From Maniola hyperantus (lineage: Eukaryota > Arthropoda > Insecta > Lepidoptera > Nymphalidae): a stretch of 64,000 nucleotides of DNA. Under the pieces are notes generated by a model. That model was not told where the DNA came from. It worked only from the letters and a program-made list of their open reading frames with translations, and made no database searches. Below, piece by piece: positions 11,401 to 25,403 of this stretch. The translations under genes and the position numbers were made by a program. The stretch covers positions 11,120,720-11,184,719 of the forward strand of contig NC_048537.1 of NCBI RefSeq assembly GCF_902806685.2. The letters run 5' to 3'. Numbering within the stretch: the stretch's first letter is position 1; each line of letters starts with the position of its first letter.

Positions 11401-14400
11401 GTACTTTTCGGTTATTTCAAAAGTTCTTTGCTTCACCAACATCGCCTGTTCGGCCTCTATACTATTCACCTGAAACCATTTTTATCATAAGCGACATAAC
11501 TGTTGAACAAAACGGTAGAAAATGTTGCAACAACTAACCTGCGCTTGCAATTTGCTGGCCTTGCTCTGCAGTTCCTTGTGGCGGCCAACGATCTCCTTGG
11601 CTTTGGCCAGTAGGTCGACCGTGTTGTTGGCGTGAATGCCGAGCTCGCACATGCGCGCCTTCAGGAGAGCCACACTGTCGCTAATCAACACGTTAATCTG
11701 CTTGTCTAACTGCGACGCCCGCGATTTCAGCTTCTGATTTCTTTCCTGTTTAATTATTAATTAAAATTTATCAGGTATTACAATTGGTGTTATGATTACC
11801 ACCCTAACACACACTATCATTACCGTTAATGAACCCAAAATTGATAACCATATTATTTATAAAACAATCCGCCAACTAGGGGTTAAAAAGTTGTTTTAGT
11901 CCGATAGCTCAGCCAATCCGACCAAATCTACTCAATCTAACCTATTCTATACAGTTTGGCCTTAATGTGTCTGAACTTATCCAATCCAGTCTGACACAAT
12001 GTGGCTCTACCTGGCCTGATCAGTATCAATCTGCCTGTTGCATATACTTTCGTAATTAGCATCCTGGGCAGCCATGCAGTCGGTAACTTTCACTCGCTAA
12101 CCTTCTCCTCTATATAACCGAGAGGTCGGTGGGGCCATGGGTGGTGGAGGGTTGTCCCTATCTACTCAACCTTCTCTTACCCGTCCTGCTCAATGACTTG
12201 TTGGTTGCCGCTCCCGAGGGTGTCAACGTCGTAGCGCACGCGGATGACATCACCGTGCTGATCGAGGCCGTCACGAAACGGAAGATTCCATTTCCCTCTT
12301 TGAAGGCTGGGCCCAAAGGGACCGCCTCTCTTTCACCCCTGCAAAATCGCACCTTCTCCTTGTTGATCTGGTGTCGCACGTCGTTGGCGTAGTCGGGTGT
12401 GGTCATGCGGCGCAGCAGCGCGAGGTACTGGTCGCGGAACATGTCGAGCAGCAGCTGCAAGCTGTAGGGCGCGTGCGGCGCGCGCGGGATATCCAGCTCC
12501 GAGTGCATGCGTTCCGCCGGCTGTAGCGCCACGCCCAGCGCCGACAGCCGCTGCTCGACGCAGCCCGGCGGCGGCGCCGTCACCTGCGTGCGATTATCAT
12601 TATGACTGACGCTACTCCATCAATACTTCATATCAATTTCGACATATAATTTTATTATTAGCATTTGTATATCTGCGAGTATCATTATCGACGTTAGCGA
12701 TTAGTATTTAAAACATGAAGTCTCAGTTCGGACAGTTCGGAAGTGATCGTTTTCATGAATTTTTGGCGATGCGGTTTCAAGTTGTCGGAGCATCGTCAGT
12801 GTAAGTGTAGGTGGTGAGGCACTCACGGCGCCGTTGTGCAGCGTAGAGGCGAGCGTGGTGGAGTGCAGCAGGTCGAGGCCGGCGATGGCGGCGGGCGCGG
12901 CGCGGCGCCGCTTGGCACGCGCGGGGGGCCGTCGCCGCACGCTGCCCGCGCTCGCGCTGCGCTTGTTCGTCGTGCGACGATTGCGATCTGAAAATCGCAT
13001 TTAGTATCTCTAATGCTACTGCTAATGCTAATGTTACTGTGGGATCACCCGTTTGGCTATTTCTATATATAAAAATGAATCACTGAATGTGTTGCTGATC
13101 GCAAATCTCGAGAAAAGCTAAACCGATTTCGCTAATTATTTTTCGCTAATTATTTTTTCATAATATTATCTATAACTTTGGTTAGCAAAAAGTAACATTA
13201 AATAAAAGCTAGGTTGCAGCACTGACTCGAGTGAGGCGACGAGGCCCAGGGCGCGCCCCACTCGCGCGGCGCGGGTTCCGGCCCGGGCGGCTCGTCCGTC
13301 TCGCTGGACTCCTCCTCGCTCTCGTCGCTCGAGCGCTGCACCGCGCGCCGCTTGGCCGCCGCGGCGCGCGCGCGCGTCCTGCCCACTTCACCCCTAGGGA
13401 ACAGATAGTCTATTTAGCAAGACGCTCTTGACGGTTTTAAACCACTCATTTAGGGAACATAGACAATGTAGTCCATATACACAATGACTCCTCACACGCC
13501 ATTTTAACACTATGGATCAACTGTTATGTAAAAAGTACGGTTCTCCTTTAAAATAAGGACTAAAATCGTACTTTTGAGATTAAATTTGACACAAAAAGTT
13601 AAAATGGCGCGTGAGGAGTTAAATTTTACGCGTTATACAACTAATTTTGCTGTACGCAATCTCTAAGTTCAATTGATGTGCTATTGTTTACCGCAGAGAG
13701 CATTATAGCACTACCCCTATTATAAATGCGAAAGTGTGTGTTGTGTGTTGATTTTGTGAAGTCGCAACGGAGCAACGGATTGACGTGATTTTTTGCATGG
13801 GTAGGTATAATAGGCTAGTTGACACTTTTTTTAAGTAGGTCTTAAATGGTTAATATTTGTCCTATTAGATCAAAAAAATTAACATTATATTTTTTTGCGC
13901 CCTAAAACCGTAAAAATTTTAATTTCAAAATATATTTTTCTTAGACAGGTGAAAACACTGTCGGCCATGTTTGGCCGATAGATTATCTGTGCTCTGACGT
14001 CATGCATTTGTAAACAACAGCATAACCTACCAAAGTTTAATAAACATGACTTCTATACTAGTTTACATGAAAAATATAGTAATTATCGTTATTGTATCAT
14101 CCGAGAATGTAAAAACGCATCGATAAAGACCACAGGAAAGTTGTGGATTAGAGTGCCCAGTGAAATAAATATACGTAACACGCGAAGACTTGCTTAAAGG
14201 GATCCTATATGACTAACGACTGCAACCCAAATTTATTTTTGCAAAGATCACTTTGTTGTAAGTCTTACTTAATAACTTATTCAATTTATAAAGAGAAAAC
14301 GATAATTTTTTACGTTTACTATGAGTTTTTAGAAATATATAAAAACTAGCTTATGCTCGTGACTTCGCCCGCATGGACTTCATAAATTTCTAACCCCCAT

Positions 14401-17400
14401 TTAACCCACTCAGGGGTGGAATTTCAAAAAATCCTTTCCTAGTCGATACCTTCTCTTTACCTACAAAGAACACACCCACCAAATTTCATGTATCTAGGAC
14501 CAGCTGATGTTTAGGCTGTGCGTTGATATATTATAAGTTAGTCAGTCAGGACTTTTAATTTTATATATATGGTTACTACGTTAGTCCACGCGTGACATAG
14601 GGATGACATTTCTTTGTTTACATATTGAATGACGTCACATCATGGCTGACAGCGTTTTCTGCGTTTCAAATAAAAATAAAAACTGTATTTTTTTAAATTG
14701 GATTTATATATCCATCCTGCGTTTTTAATAATTGTTATTGATATATTTCGTTGTCTTAAGCAAAATACTATAATAAATAATCATTTATTGGACGAAATTA
14801 GATATGAGTCAAGTAGCCTATTGAAGACCCCGACAGTGACATAGGATACTTTTTATCCTGGAAAGTGCCTATAACGGCGGTACGCGCACTCATCCGATCC
14901 GAGTTCGTGAAAATACGTTCCTTTTTGTTATGTATGGTAGCTTGTGACATAATATGATGTAGATATTTTTGCATCCATATTTTCACGGATTCGAATCGGA
15001 TGAGTACGTGATCGCTGTAAGGGTACCTTTTTCTCTGCAGATACATAAACCTAAAACTGGTGTTTGTAATTTGCACTAAACTTCTACGTACACAATAGTA
15101 CGTACCAACACGTTATTTGCCTACCTATTTCTACAAATAACTAGATTTTGATTTTTGATTTTGAAAGAAATAGCAACACATTTACGTCACCTGTCATTTT
15201 AGGTTAGCTTAGACATTGCGTACACCATAATTTGTCATATTATTAGACCACAAATCGTGTCAAATGGGCCGTATTATTATACTTTTTCTGAGGGTGCTCT
15301 GATATCGGAATGAAACATACATTGACTGTGTTTTAGAAGATTTGTAGTGTCGTGTGATGTAGGGTGGTGGTGTGTATTGCTTGCTTTTTCTCCTTGTTTA
15401 ATAGTGGTAGGGCGGGTGGTGCATATCGCATGCTGCACGTTGTACCATGCAGATTTGTCTGTTTTGACGGATTGTAAGGAATTAGGCTAGACGCATTTTG
15501 GATGAGTTATCGTACGAATTTGACTCGTGAGAACACGCACGAACCATACCAACTTTTTAAGCACTATGGGAGCGCCCAGACTTGCGTGCGAGTTAATGTA
15601 CTTACATCCAGTCTGCGCGCCCAGCACTTGGAAGGCTGGGATTGTTCGTGCATGTTCGCACGAGTCAAATTCGTGCGAAAACGCATCCAAAGAGTGGTCG
15701 GCCTTAAGCTTGTTGTTCCTTGTGGGAGTAGAGGTTCAGTTACCTGACAGGTCTGGGCCTGGCGAGCTTGCGGCGCCGCTCGGGCAGCGAGCCGGTGCTG
15801 TGGTTGCTGTTCCCGTTGAGCAAGTCGGGCGTGGGCTGGCGCGTAGGTGGCGCGCTCGCGTTCCGCTTGCTGTCCGCTTCGTCGCCCTGGCAGCCCTGCG
15901 CACAACGAACGACCAGTTACAGTACAGAAAATAATGTACATCGACCTTTAGAAAGAGAAAGCAGTTTTGTAGAGCGTTGTCTCTGTCGTTGAGACCGACA
16001 AAACGTTACATAGGTAGGTAGTGACAGAGACAACGCTCTACAAAGCCGAAATATCATTCTAAAGGTTGATGTACATTATTTTCTACCGCGTACTGTAAGT
16101 ATTTAAATAAATTTTGCTGTTCATGATGTCACCAATAGCGGTTAACTACGCCTTCGCTCCAATATACCTAATACAAGATGACTAGTCTGGTTCTGTTTGC
16201 CAGCTCCTCATCTGTACTGTACTTGCTTTGTTGCTGTAATTGGCCCAGTGTGACATATGCAATAAGGGTTTTTATATCACAAGTAAATATATTGTGAATT
16301 ATAGTAATGATATTTCTAGTACATTATATATTATAATATATGCTGTAATATTAAAATCCGAAGATATAAAAATGACAAGTGGCTATACTAATTAGAGTAT
16401 AACATAAATGATCATATTACCATCTGTCTAGTATGCGCGATGAATAAAATAAAGACGAATAGTGGAAAAGAGATTAGAAATCAGTAATAAATACATATAA
16501 GATAATGTATATAATACGAGTATAATATTATGATAGAAATCACAAATGAACAACATTTCGTACTGATTATATTAACATGATATAGGTTACATGTAAATAG
16601 AGTTAACATAGCAGTATTAACTATCAATTTTACAACTGACATTATTTTTAACTTTTATGCATTTTCGAAAATGTGAACAACTGGGCACATCCATAAAACT
16701 TTAAAGTGCTGGCTTCGAATCTGAGATATTTTTGATGAGATTTCTGAGACATTTTAAATGAGAAGTTATCTCTATGATATAGACCCCCACTAAAAAGTAT
16801 TTTCATAAATCTCATCCAAGTGACCAAGGGACCTAGTTAGTTATAAATAGTTATATTCGTTTTATATAAATACTGTGGTGATAATACTCAGTTACATTTT
16901 CTATAGTACCTACATATATGTATACATTAAAATACGTAGTAATGTGAACAGATATCGTATACAGGGATGAGTACGATCGGAAGCAGACCCTTTTGCTGAC
17001 CTTGAGTTTGGGATTTTTCAGTCTTTGAAAGTATCTCTCCAATTTGGTCCTATCTATGATGTGTAAGTAGTAGGAGACCGGCTTGCCCGTCCACGAGACG
17101 GAGCCCTTGAGCGGCGACATCTCGCTCACGTGCATGATGGTGCCGATGTCGCTGAGGTTCCTGTCCGTGATGCGGAAGTTGAGCGGACAGAAGCTCTTGG
17201 ACGACACGATCTTGGCGCCGTCCTTCAGGTCCGCGAAGCGCTCCTTGAGCTGGTGGTCGACGTGCGGCCCGAAAGCGAAGTTATTCACGAACACTATGGT
17301 GGCAGAGTTTATTTTCTCACGGTGCTCGTCCATTAGGAAATCTCCTTTTATCAGCTTGTACTCCCCAAACTTTTTGCCATACCATTTCATCCACGTTCTA

Positions 17401-20400
17401 AAATATGCATCCATACTCTGTGAATTGAACGAGATATTACAAGTACAGTTTTAAAGTTATGGTTATGTTTGAAGATTTATTCGATTGATTAAATTGTTGC
17501 ATATTATATACATAGGTAGTATTTATTTGGCCATTTACTTAGTTCTAGAAAACTGGCCCAAATAAATCAGAGACTGTGGGAGGAAGATTGTGAACAGATT
17601 TGCTTTATTGTGAGTCAGTTATGGATAGATTAGATAATAATTTTCTAGGGTAAGCATTAACCTGCCTATCAATAACAGCTCTTGATAACCTCAATTTAAA
17701 CGGATCAGTAGGTTTTTTATGTTTCATCAAAAATAAAAAAACTAACATCGAATTCAGAAATACACAAGTGTTTAGGTTTAGTTTAAAATATCATCATATT
17801 ATTCCTAAAGGATTACAGAGGGAAGGAAATAGGTTATGCCAAAGAGAGATAAGAGTTACGCGATAGAAAGAGAGATGAATATTGAATGAATACAAGCAAG
17901 AGCTGATATGTATTTTATTGCGTCGTAACAAGTCGCTATTTATTAACACGTCTTTCCGAATGGATCCTTCTATACCTGGAAGGTACTATTAGGTATGCTC
18001 TCTCGGCTTTGCCTTCGTAACTTTAGATCAAGTTGTATTTAGGATATATACCAATTTTGATCAAAATTAGAGCAGTTTTAAGTCTGACAAAATGGTTGGA
18101 ACTGCAAAAGTCCTCTCAATCTGCACTGTAGTTTGTGTGTAGAAAACTGATTTAGAAAAGAGAATTTTATAATAATATATAGTTATGTCTGTCGCAGAAC
18201 CAATGACCGATGGGGCAGACGTGTTCTGGAGTGGAGACCGCGTACCGGTAAGCGCAGTGTGGGACGACCCCCCGCCCGCTGGACCGATGACCTGAAGAAG
18301 GTGGTGGGGAGCGGTTGGATGAGGCAGGCGGAGGACCGTGTTTGGTGGCGTGCTCTTGGAAAGGCCTATGTCCAGCAGTGGACGCAAACAGGCTGATGGA
18401 TTGGATTGGATTGATTGGATATAGTTATGCTAATCTATGTAATAAACGGCTGACTAACTGACATCAATGTACATTCTAAACCACTAGAGCTAGAAACTTG
18501 AGTTTTTTTATGTAGGTTCTCTCTACAAGACAGACTTTCCCTAAGAAAAAAGAAATTTTGTATTCCCATAGGAACTTTAAAAAATCTATATCCACGCGGA
18601 ATCACCCGTAAACAAAGTGTCTAGTTTTGAAATAACTGTCTTTTAAAAAACTATGTTTGGCTGGACAAAAGACTTTGCAAGGAATAATCTATGCTCCGTA
18701 TCTATGGCATAGAAGGCAAGAATGAGAAAAATTAAAGAGACAATCACAAACCGATGCATATCTGCTAGGTACTTCCGCCTTCTCGACGCCGAAGCAGATG
18801 CGGCAGGGCGTGGCGGCGGCCATCTGCAGCACCACCTGCCCCACGCCCGAGCCCAGGTCCACGAACACGTCCTCCGCCGTGATGTCGATCTGATCGATCA
18901 TCTGGCACACCAGCTCGTACGACGTCTCCCCGTACACCTGCAAACGATACCATATCTTAGCGTTTAAACTATCGTCAGTGATTTCTATCCATACTTAATA
19001 AAATGTGAAAGTGTGTGTCTGTCAGTCTGTCTGCTAGCTTTTCACGGCTCAACAGTATAACCTATTTTGATGGAATTTGGTACAGACTACAGAGTTAGTT
19101 AGCTTACATCTCAGGGAAGGACGTAAGCAACTTTTTATCAAAGTTCCCGAGGGATTCTTAGCCCTTTCTTAGGCCCATCCGTTTGACCACTTTTAATATG
19201 AAATTTGGTACAAAAGTAGCTTGCGTTCCGAAAATTGACATAGGCAACTTTTTATCCGGAAAAGCAGAGTTCCAACGAGATTTTTAAAAAACTTAAATCC
19301 ACGCGGACGAAGTCGCGGGCATCATCTAGTTATAAATATTTCCGGCTGTCCGATACCATATCCTTGAATACTTCTTGTTCCTTTGCTTTTTGGTTTTTCT
19401 TATGGCAAACTTTTATTGGGCCTCATAGCTCAACAACAGACTGAAATCCGAAAGGTCTACGGTTGAAATAAATGGTTACCTATTTCTAGCACTTGCTTCA
19501 AGCTTAGTTGGAGGAGAAAGCGGAGTATTAGTCATGTCTCTATGGGAAAGATAACCTCGAGGATAGATTTGTTGTGTAGGATATCAACTATCAGAGACAA
19601 TAATTGCTCATCTATGGTCGGTCTATACAACTTAACAAGCATAACACTAGAAGTTCGTTATCTGCCAAAGGAGTTTTCATGACGTTTGGTCTTACCAACC
19701 AGGTTCCCGGAGCCTCTTAATAAGCTCCAAGGATGGTCACCGAGGGAGTTTTAGTATGTAGAAATTCCACATAACTCGATCTCTATCAAAGAGATCAGCT
19801 GCTCGATTGCGGTAGAATGACAGCTAGAATGTCACGATCGCAATCACCTCTGATTGGTTGATACTCGCTCACTATTAGCTACAATGCATTGTTGCAACTA
19901 GAATCGCACAAATTCAGTCAATCACAACAATTGAGATTTTAATAATGATTGATGCAGGTGTTACGAAATCGACCTACGGGTCGGTACGGAATATTAATAT
20001 GAAGATTCTACCGTCAACAAAAAAAAGGTCGGCAGACGTCCACAGAGTGAGTGTGCTTTATATAGATCAAATGAGGGTAAATGGATGGTATTAATTATTA
20101 AGCGCTGGTTGCGAAGATTAACTCACCTCAGGCGAGAAGGGCTCATATTGGTTCAATTTGTCAGGATCTGAAACTGCTTGATTGTACGTTTGCTGCAATA
20201 TGTGTTTGAGTAGACCTCTCGACGGATACTTGTTCAATCGTTGTGCTGGCAATGAAGTACCTTTTTCCTGGAACAGTTAATAAAGGTCTGTATTGGAAGA
20301 TCATTATATATAGTAAATCCTATGGAAAATAAAAAAGTTCCCACGGGATTTTTAGAAACCTAAACCCAGAATAAGAATACTGGCTGCATTTCCGAGCTGG

Positions 20401-23400
20401 ACAGCCAGGCTGATCCTTTGCGCAAAAAAAATCGGGCGTGCGTTTGAGATGGCGTGACACACCAACTTTTTGCCAGCACTTTGTACGTAAACTCCCGTTT
20501 GTTTGTTTAGTACAAAGTTACTTAATATTTCCGCCATGTTGTGACGTCTTCGCTAGAAATATATTTTTGACAAAATCCAAAATATATATTAATATTAACA
20601 ATATACTTAATCAAAATAGTATATATTTTCCAGCTAAGACGTCACAACATGGTAGAATGTCCCTTTGTTAGTTCGGACCGTGACCAAGCGTGTTTAATTT
20701 AAGTAATAGGAAAGGTTATTACATCAATAATTGAAAAATCCCTGCTATTTTAAGTTAACCTCATTACTTATATCAAGTAATGCGGATGACTAAAAACACG
20801 TTTCACCAATACGTAGTATACCTATATGAAAATGGGTGATATGAATTCCTTCACCGGTCGCAGCCTTGACATTGCCGAGACCGCATCGGCGGCGGCGCCT
20901 CAAAATGTCCGAACGACAAAAGCTGTTGATCGCATACAGGAACAATGTAGTTAGCCTTGTGTTCGATTACGGATTCATTATTGATATATATATATATATA
21001 CCTACATAAACAGCAAAATTAATTATTTTTACTGCAAACTTTAGCTCTTTTTGCAGCGTCATTTTTAGCGTAACGGATGTTTACGTCATAATAGCTATCT
21101 TCATGCCAAATTTCATCCCGATCCGTCCAGTAGTTTGAGCTTTGCGTTGATGGATCAGTCAAAATTTCAAAAATTAAAAAGTGAAAATTCGCCATGAAAA
21201 TTAAAAAGAGTAATTTTTTGTACGATGGTACGGAACACTTCGTGTGCAACTCCGAAACGTACTTAGACTGATTTTTAAAATATTTTCAGTCAGTCAATCA
21301 GTCAGCTTTTCCTTTTAAATATAAAATAGTTTTCCTTTATTCCCCATACGAAAGTCAAAGTTATCGATTTTCTCAGAAAAGCAGAAAAGGAACAGTAGGA
21401 TAGCTATGCAGCAGTCATCCGCAGTCTTGTCACTATCTTCCCTACGACTAGTATTTATCAAAAAGTAAATAAATAAAAGTACAGTAAATAGGTTGTAGAG
21501 CCTTGAGTCTTGACCTATTTACACGATTGTTATCATAAGCAGTGTAATGTACGCATATACAATGTTTTTTTTTGCATTTCCAGTCGTTTATGTGTTCACG
21601 CCTTTAGCAAACCGACACAGTCAAAATATGGCTTAAAACACCGCCTTGGACTATGGCGTCAAAATTAAACTCACTAACACTAAAGGAATTATTATTGAAG
21701 CACACAATTTTATCCACACCTACGAATCCGAGGCACACGAGTAGATATTCCGAGGTAAGTGTAGCGGGTCCGTAAAGGCGTAAAAGTAGCTTGCGGACCG
21801 CAAGCAGTGGGCGCGTGGCCTCGTGCGTTGCTTGTTTACGTTCCGCACCCATTTCATTCATGCGTCTCGTATTAATTCCGAACTCTACCTCCTACATGTT
21901 TTTTACGTACTTAGTACGATTCTACAAAAGTTGGGCTATTAATTGATGTCATCATTTTTTTTTTTTTAATTTTATTGCTTTTTTAATACATATTATTACG
22001 TATTTGATCATTTTCTAAAAGATCTAGTCCCCTTTATTTTGTTTAATTTGTTACTCCCATATTACTCCAAAAGCAAGTTCGGGAAATAATAAAATCTTCA
22101 AAATTACAGTACGGATGTAGGTAGATATACACAAGTTGAGATGGCAATCAGGATATGAGGCGGGGGGACGACCCGTACGTCACACACGTTCGCCCGCACC
22201 GGGTTAGCGAGGGGGCTGTGCGGGTGTGCAGAGCTTTCCCTCAACGATTGCCATTTCAACCTGTCGCGTATCAAATGGTTGCATTATTATTAATTTAAAA
22301 CTCATTGACAATCGTAATAGTAGGTATATAATATATATGCATCTATTACTACATTGTACTTAATAAATAGACGCATTACTTAATAAATAAAATAATTATT
22401 AATATTTTATTTTACATTGTGTTTTAAGTTAGGTAGGTACTAGGTATCTATTTCATTTCATAATTCAATAATTGTTATTCGTTAATTCCATTAATAAATC
22501 AAACTCTGAGAGCAAAGCGACGCTAGCGCAACCAAAAAAAGGTCATTAACACTACGTGAGACATTCGCGCTGGCTCAATATTGCGGTCAACGCCCCCAAA
22601 TGCGACCCGGACCAGCTTCTAATATTATAATTCGCAGTCAAATCATTCAAATTATTTTTTACTTATCTTGGAATCGCTAAATCGCTATTCTATGGCAACT
22701 AATGATGTAAATTATATAATTTGTGTAGGGTTCCGTACCCCAAGGGTACCAACGGGATCCTATTACAAGCCTCCGCATTCCGCTGCGCTGTGCGTCCGTC
22801 TGTCTGTCAGCGCCTGTCAGCGCCTGTATCTCGTGAACCGTAATAGGTAGAGTTGAAATTTTCAGAGACTGTGTATTTTTATTTCTATTGCTGCTATAAC
22901 AACAAATTATAAAAACTTCATAATGGCCGCCATGAAAATTAAAAAGTGTAATTTTTTGTATGATGGTACGGAACACTTCGTGTGCGAGTCTGACTCGCAA
23001 TTGACTGATTTTTTAATATTTATTTTTAACGTAAATATGTACCGATAAACTCCTAATTTAATAGATAGGTAAGTAGATACCTAACGTAAATTCTTGAACA
23101 ATAAATGAAGGCAATCAACTTTTAGTAGACGCCTGTCCGATGCTAAGGTCACTCAACTCGAAGATCGACACTAATGTCGATGACTGAGAGTTTGTAATTC
23201 AAAGACTTTCACAAGCAATAGTCACACTTGTGTACTGTACATACTCTACCTACTTTCTTGTTGAATAAGATGATGATGACGTCATTCATAACTTTACTGG
23301 ATTTTTTTCTAGTTCTTTTTATGTTTTTACATCCGATATCTCATATTTGTTATTATCTACGTTTTACAAAACACTCGAAATCTTTGATTGAATTATTTAT

Positions 23401-25356
23401 CTATTTATATATATTTGAGAATTAAAAAAACTAATGACCGTATCTGCTGTTTGCTCTCGTGTTTAGAATGATAATGAATTGATATGTTTTTACTAACAAG
23501 TTTTGAAAACAAAAAGATATAAAATCGGGTTTGTTAAGCCTTTTATGCTTATGGAGGATCATAATTCAAATAACGCGATGTGGATTCGGTAGGGCGATTG
23601 TCTAAAACCTGCATCAATCATTATTGCAATCTCAATTGTTCTGATTGGCTGAATTTCTGCCATTCTTGTTGCAACAATGCATTGTAGCCAATAGTGAGCG
23701 AGCATTAACCAATCACAGATGATTGCGATCGTGACATTGTAGCTGTCAAACAACCGCGGTAGGGCCACTGGATCACGATTCACGAATCATGATACCTAAA
23801 TATTAAGCATATTATGTCGCACTCGCATGTGCCTAAGGTAGGAAAGTACATACAGTCATGTGCGTGGCGAAGTTTCTTTTTTTTAAATAGAAATAGCGAG
23901 CAAACGATCTTGCGGGTCACCTGATGTTAAGTGATTACCGTCGCCCATGAACATTTGCAGCACCAGAGGAACTGCCGATGCGTTGCCGACCTTTCAGGAA
24001 TTTGTTGGTCCGCCCTTTGAATAACCCCATGTTGTAATGTAGTTTCTATTATAGTTTGCCTTTGCACCTACTAATTTTATAGAAGACAAGCTGGTGCCCG
24101 CGACTTCGTCCGCGTGGAATTAGGTTGTTTTTAAAAATCCCGTGGGAAAAAAATCACGTCAATCCGATGCACCGTTGCGACGGGATTGAAGGACAAACCA
24201 ATAAACAAACACACTTTCGCATTTATAATAAGGGTACTGATTTAGATGGCAGCCATTTTGATTTTTTTATTATTTGTTGTTATAGGACAATAGATATGTA
24301 ACACACTGCTAAAATTTTAACTCTCTACCTATTACGGTTCATGAGATAAAGCCCGCTGACAGGCAGACGTCCGCGGGACGCACCGCACACCCGCACGACA
24401 CCCGCGCTCGCCCGCACCAGGTTAGCGTGGGGGCTGTGCGAGTGTGCGGGGCGTTCCCTCGCCGATTGCCAAGTCGACCTGTACTATACATATGTATAGA
24501 CTATAGACTGATAACACATAGGCTCAGAAGTCATAACCTCTTCTTTACATTGCACAGTTGAGAAAAATAGTCTGGATTCTACTGACTACTCCACTCCGTC
24601 TGTTTGCGCTGGCCCTAGCTCTTATTTTATTACAAAGCAATTTCCTATTCACCGTATTATACATAGATATCTCATTTGCTCTGAATTGCATATTCATAGA
24701 AATACTAAAGGAAGCGTATTATTATAATGTCACGTACAAGTAGCTACCTAGTTAGTTCCTAGATCGTAAGCACAAGGTTACGGACATGTTAAGTATGCGC
24801 ATACTTGTCATCGATCAGTTGGTGACATCATGACCGAATCCTGCACTGGGTAGCTATCAGACAGGCGGTGTTACGTACCTAGCTACTTGCGGTTTATCTT
24901 TGTTTATTTTGACGAGGGCAAAATACAATCGATTCTACGTTGTGTAGGTACAAATAATACAATACAATACGTATATCTATTAACTGTTATCTATGTATAT
25001 ATATAAGGAAAAGCTGACTGACTGACTGATCTATCAACGCAAAGCTACAACTACGGGCTGAAATTTGGCATGCAGTGCAGATAGGTATTATGACGTAGAC
25101 ATCCGCTAAGAAAGGATTTTTGAAAATTCAATCTCGATAGGGGTAAAGCAGTTGTTCGAAATTAGTCCACGCGGACGAAGTCGCGGGTATAAGCTAGTCA
25201 TAATTAAGTATCGACAAGGTACGGGCGGGCGAGGAGCGGGCAAGCGGGTACTTACTTATAAATAGAATAATTAATAAAATCTACGTTAAGGTTCTTTAAA
25301 AGAATGCAGATAGATATTCTGAGATTTCTAAGGCATATTTTAAAGGGCACTTACTA

Positions 25357-25403
<47 letters not shown>

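Noticed and set aside
12129..12392. Plus-strand open frame taken as an intact gene
   Set aside because: It is a truncated, frameshifted LINE RT fragment that runs into the antisense of DOT1L exon 10.
16851..17414. Reading DOT1L exon 6 as a separate gene starting at its internal ATG
   Set aside because: It is an internal exon: a 3' splice site precedes it, the frame joins exon 5 exactly, and the extra residues past NPKLK are intron readthrough.
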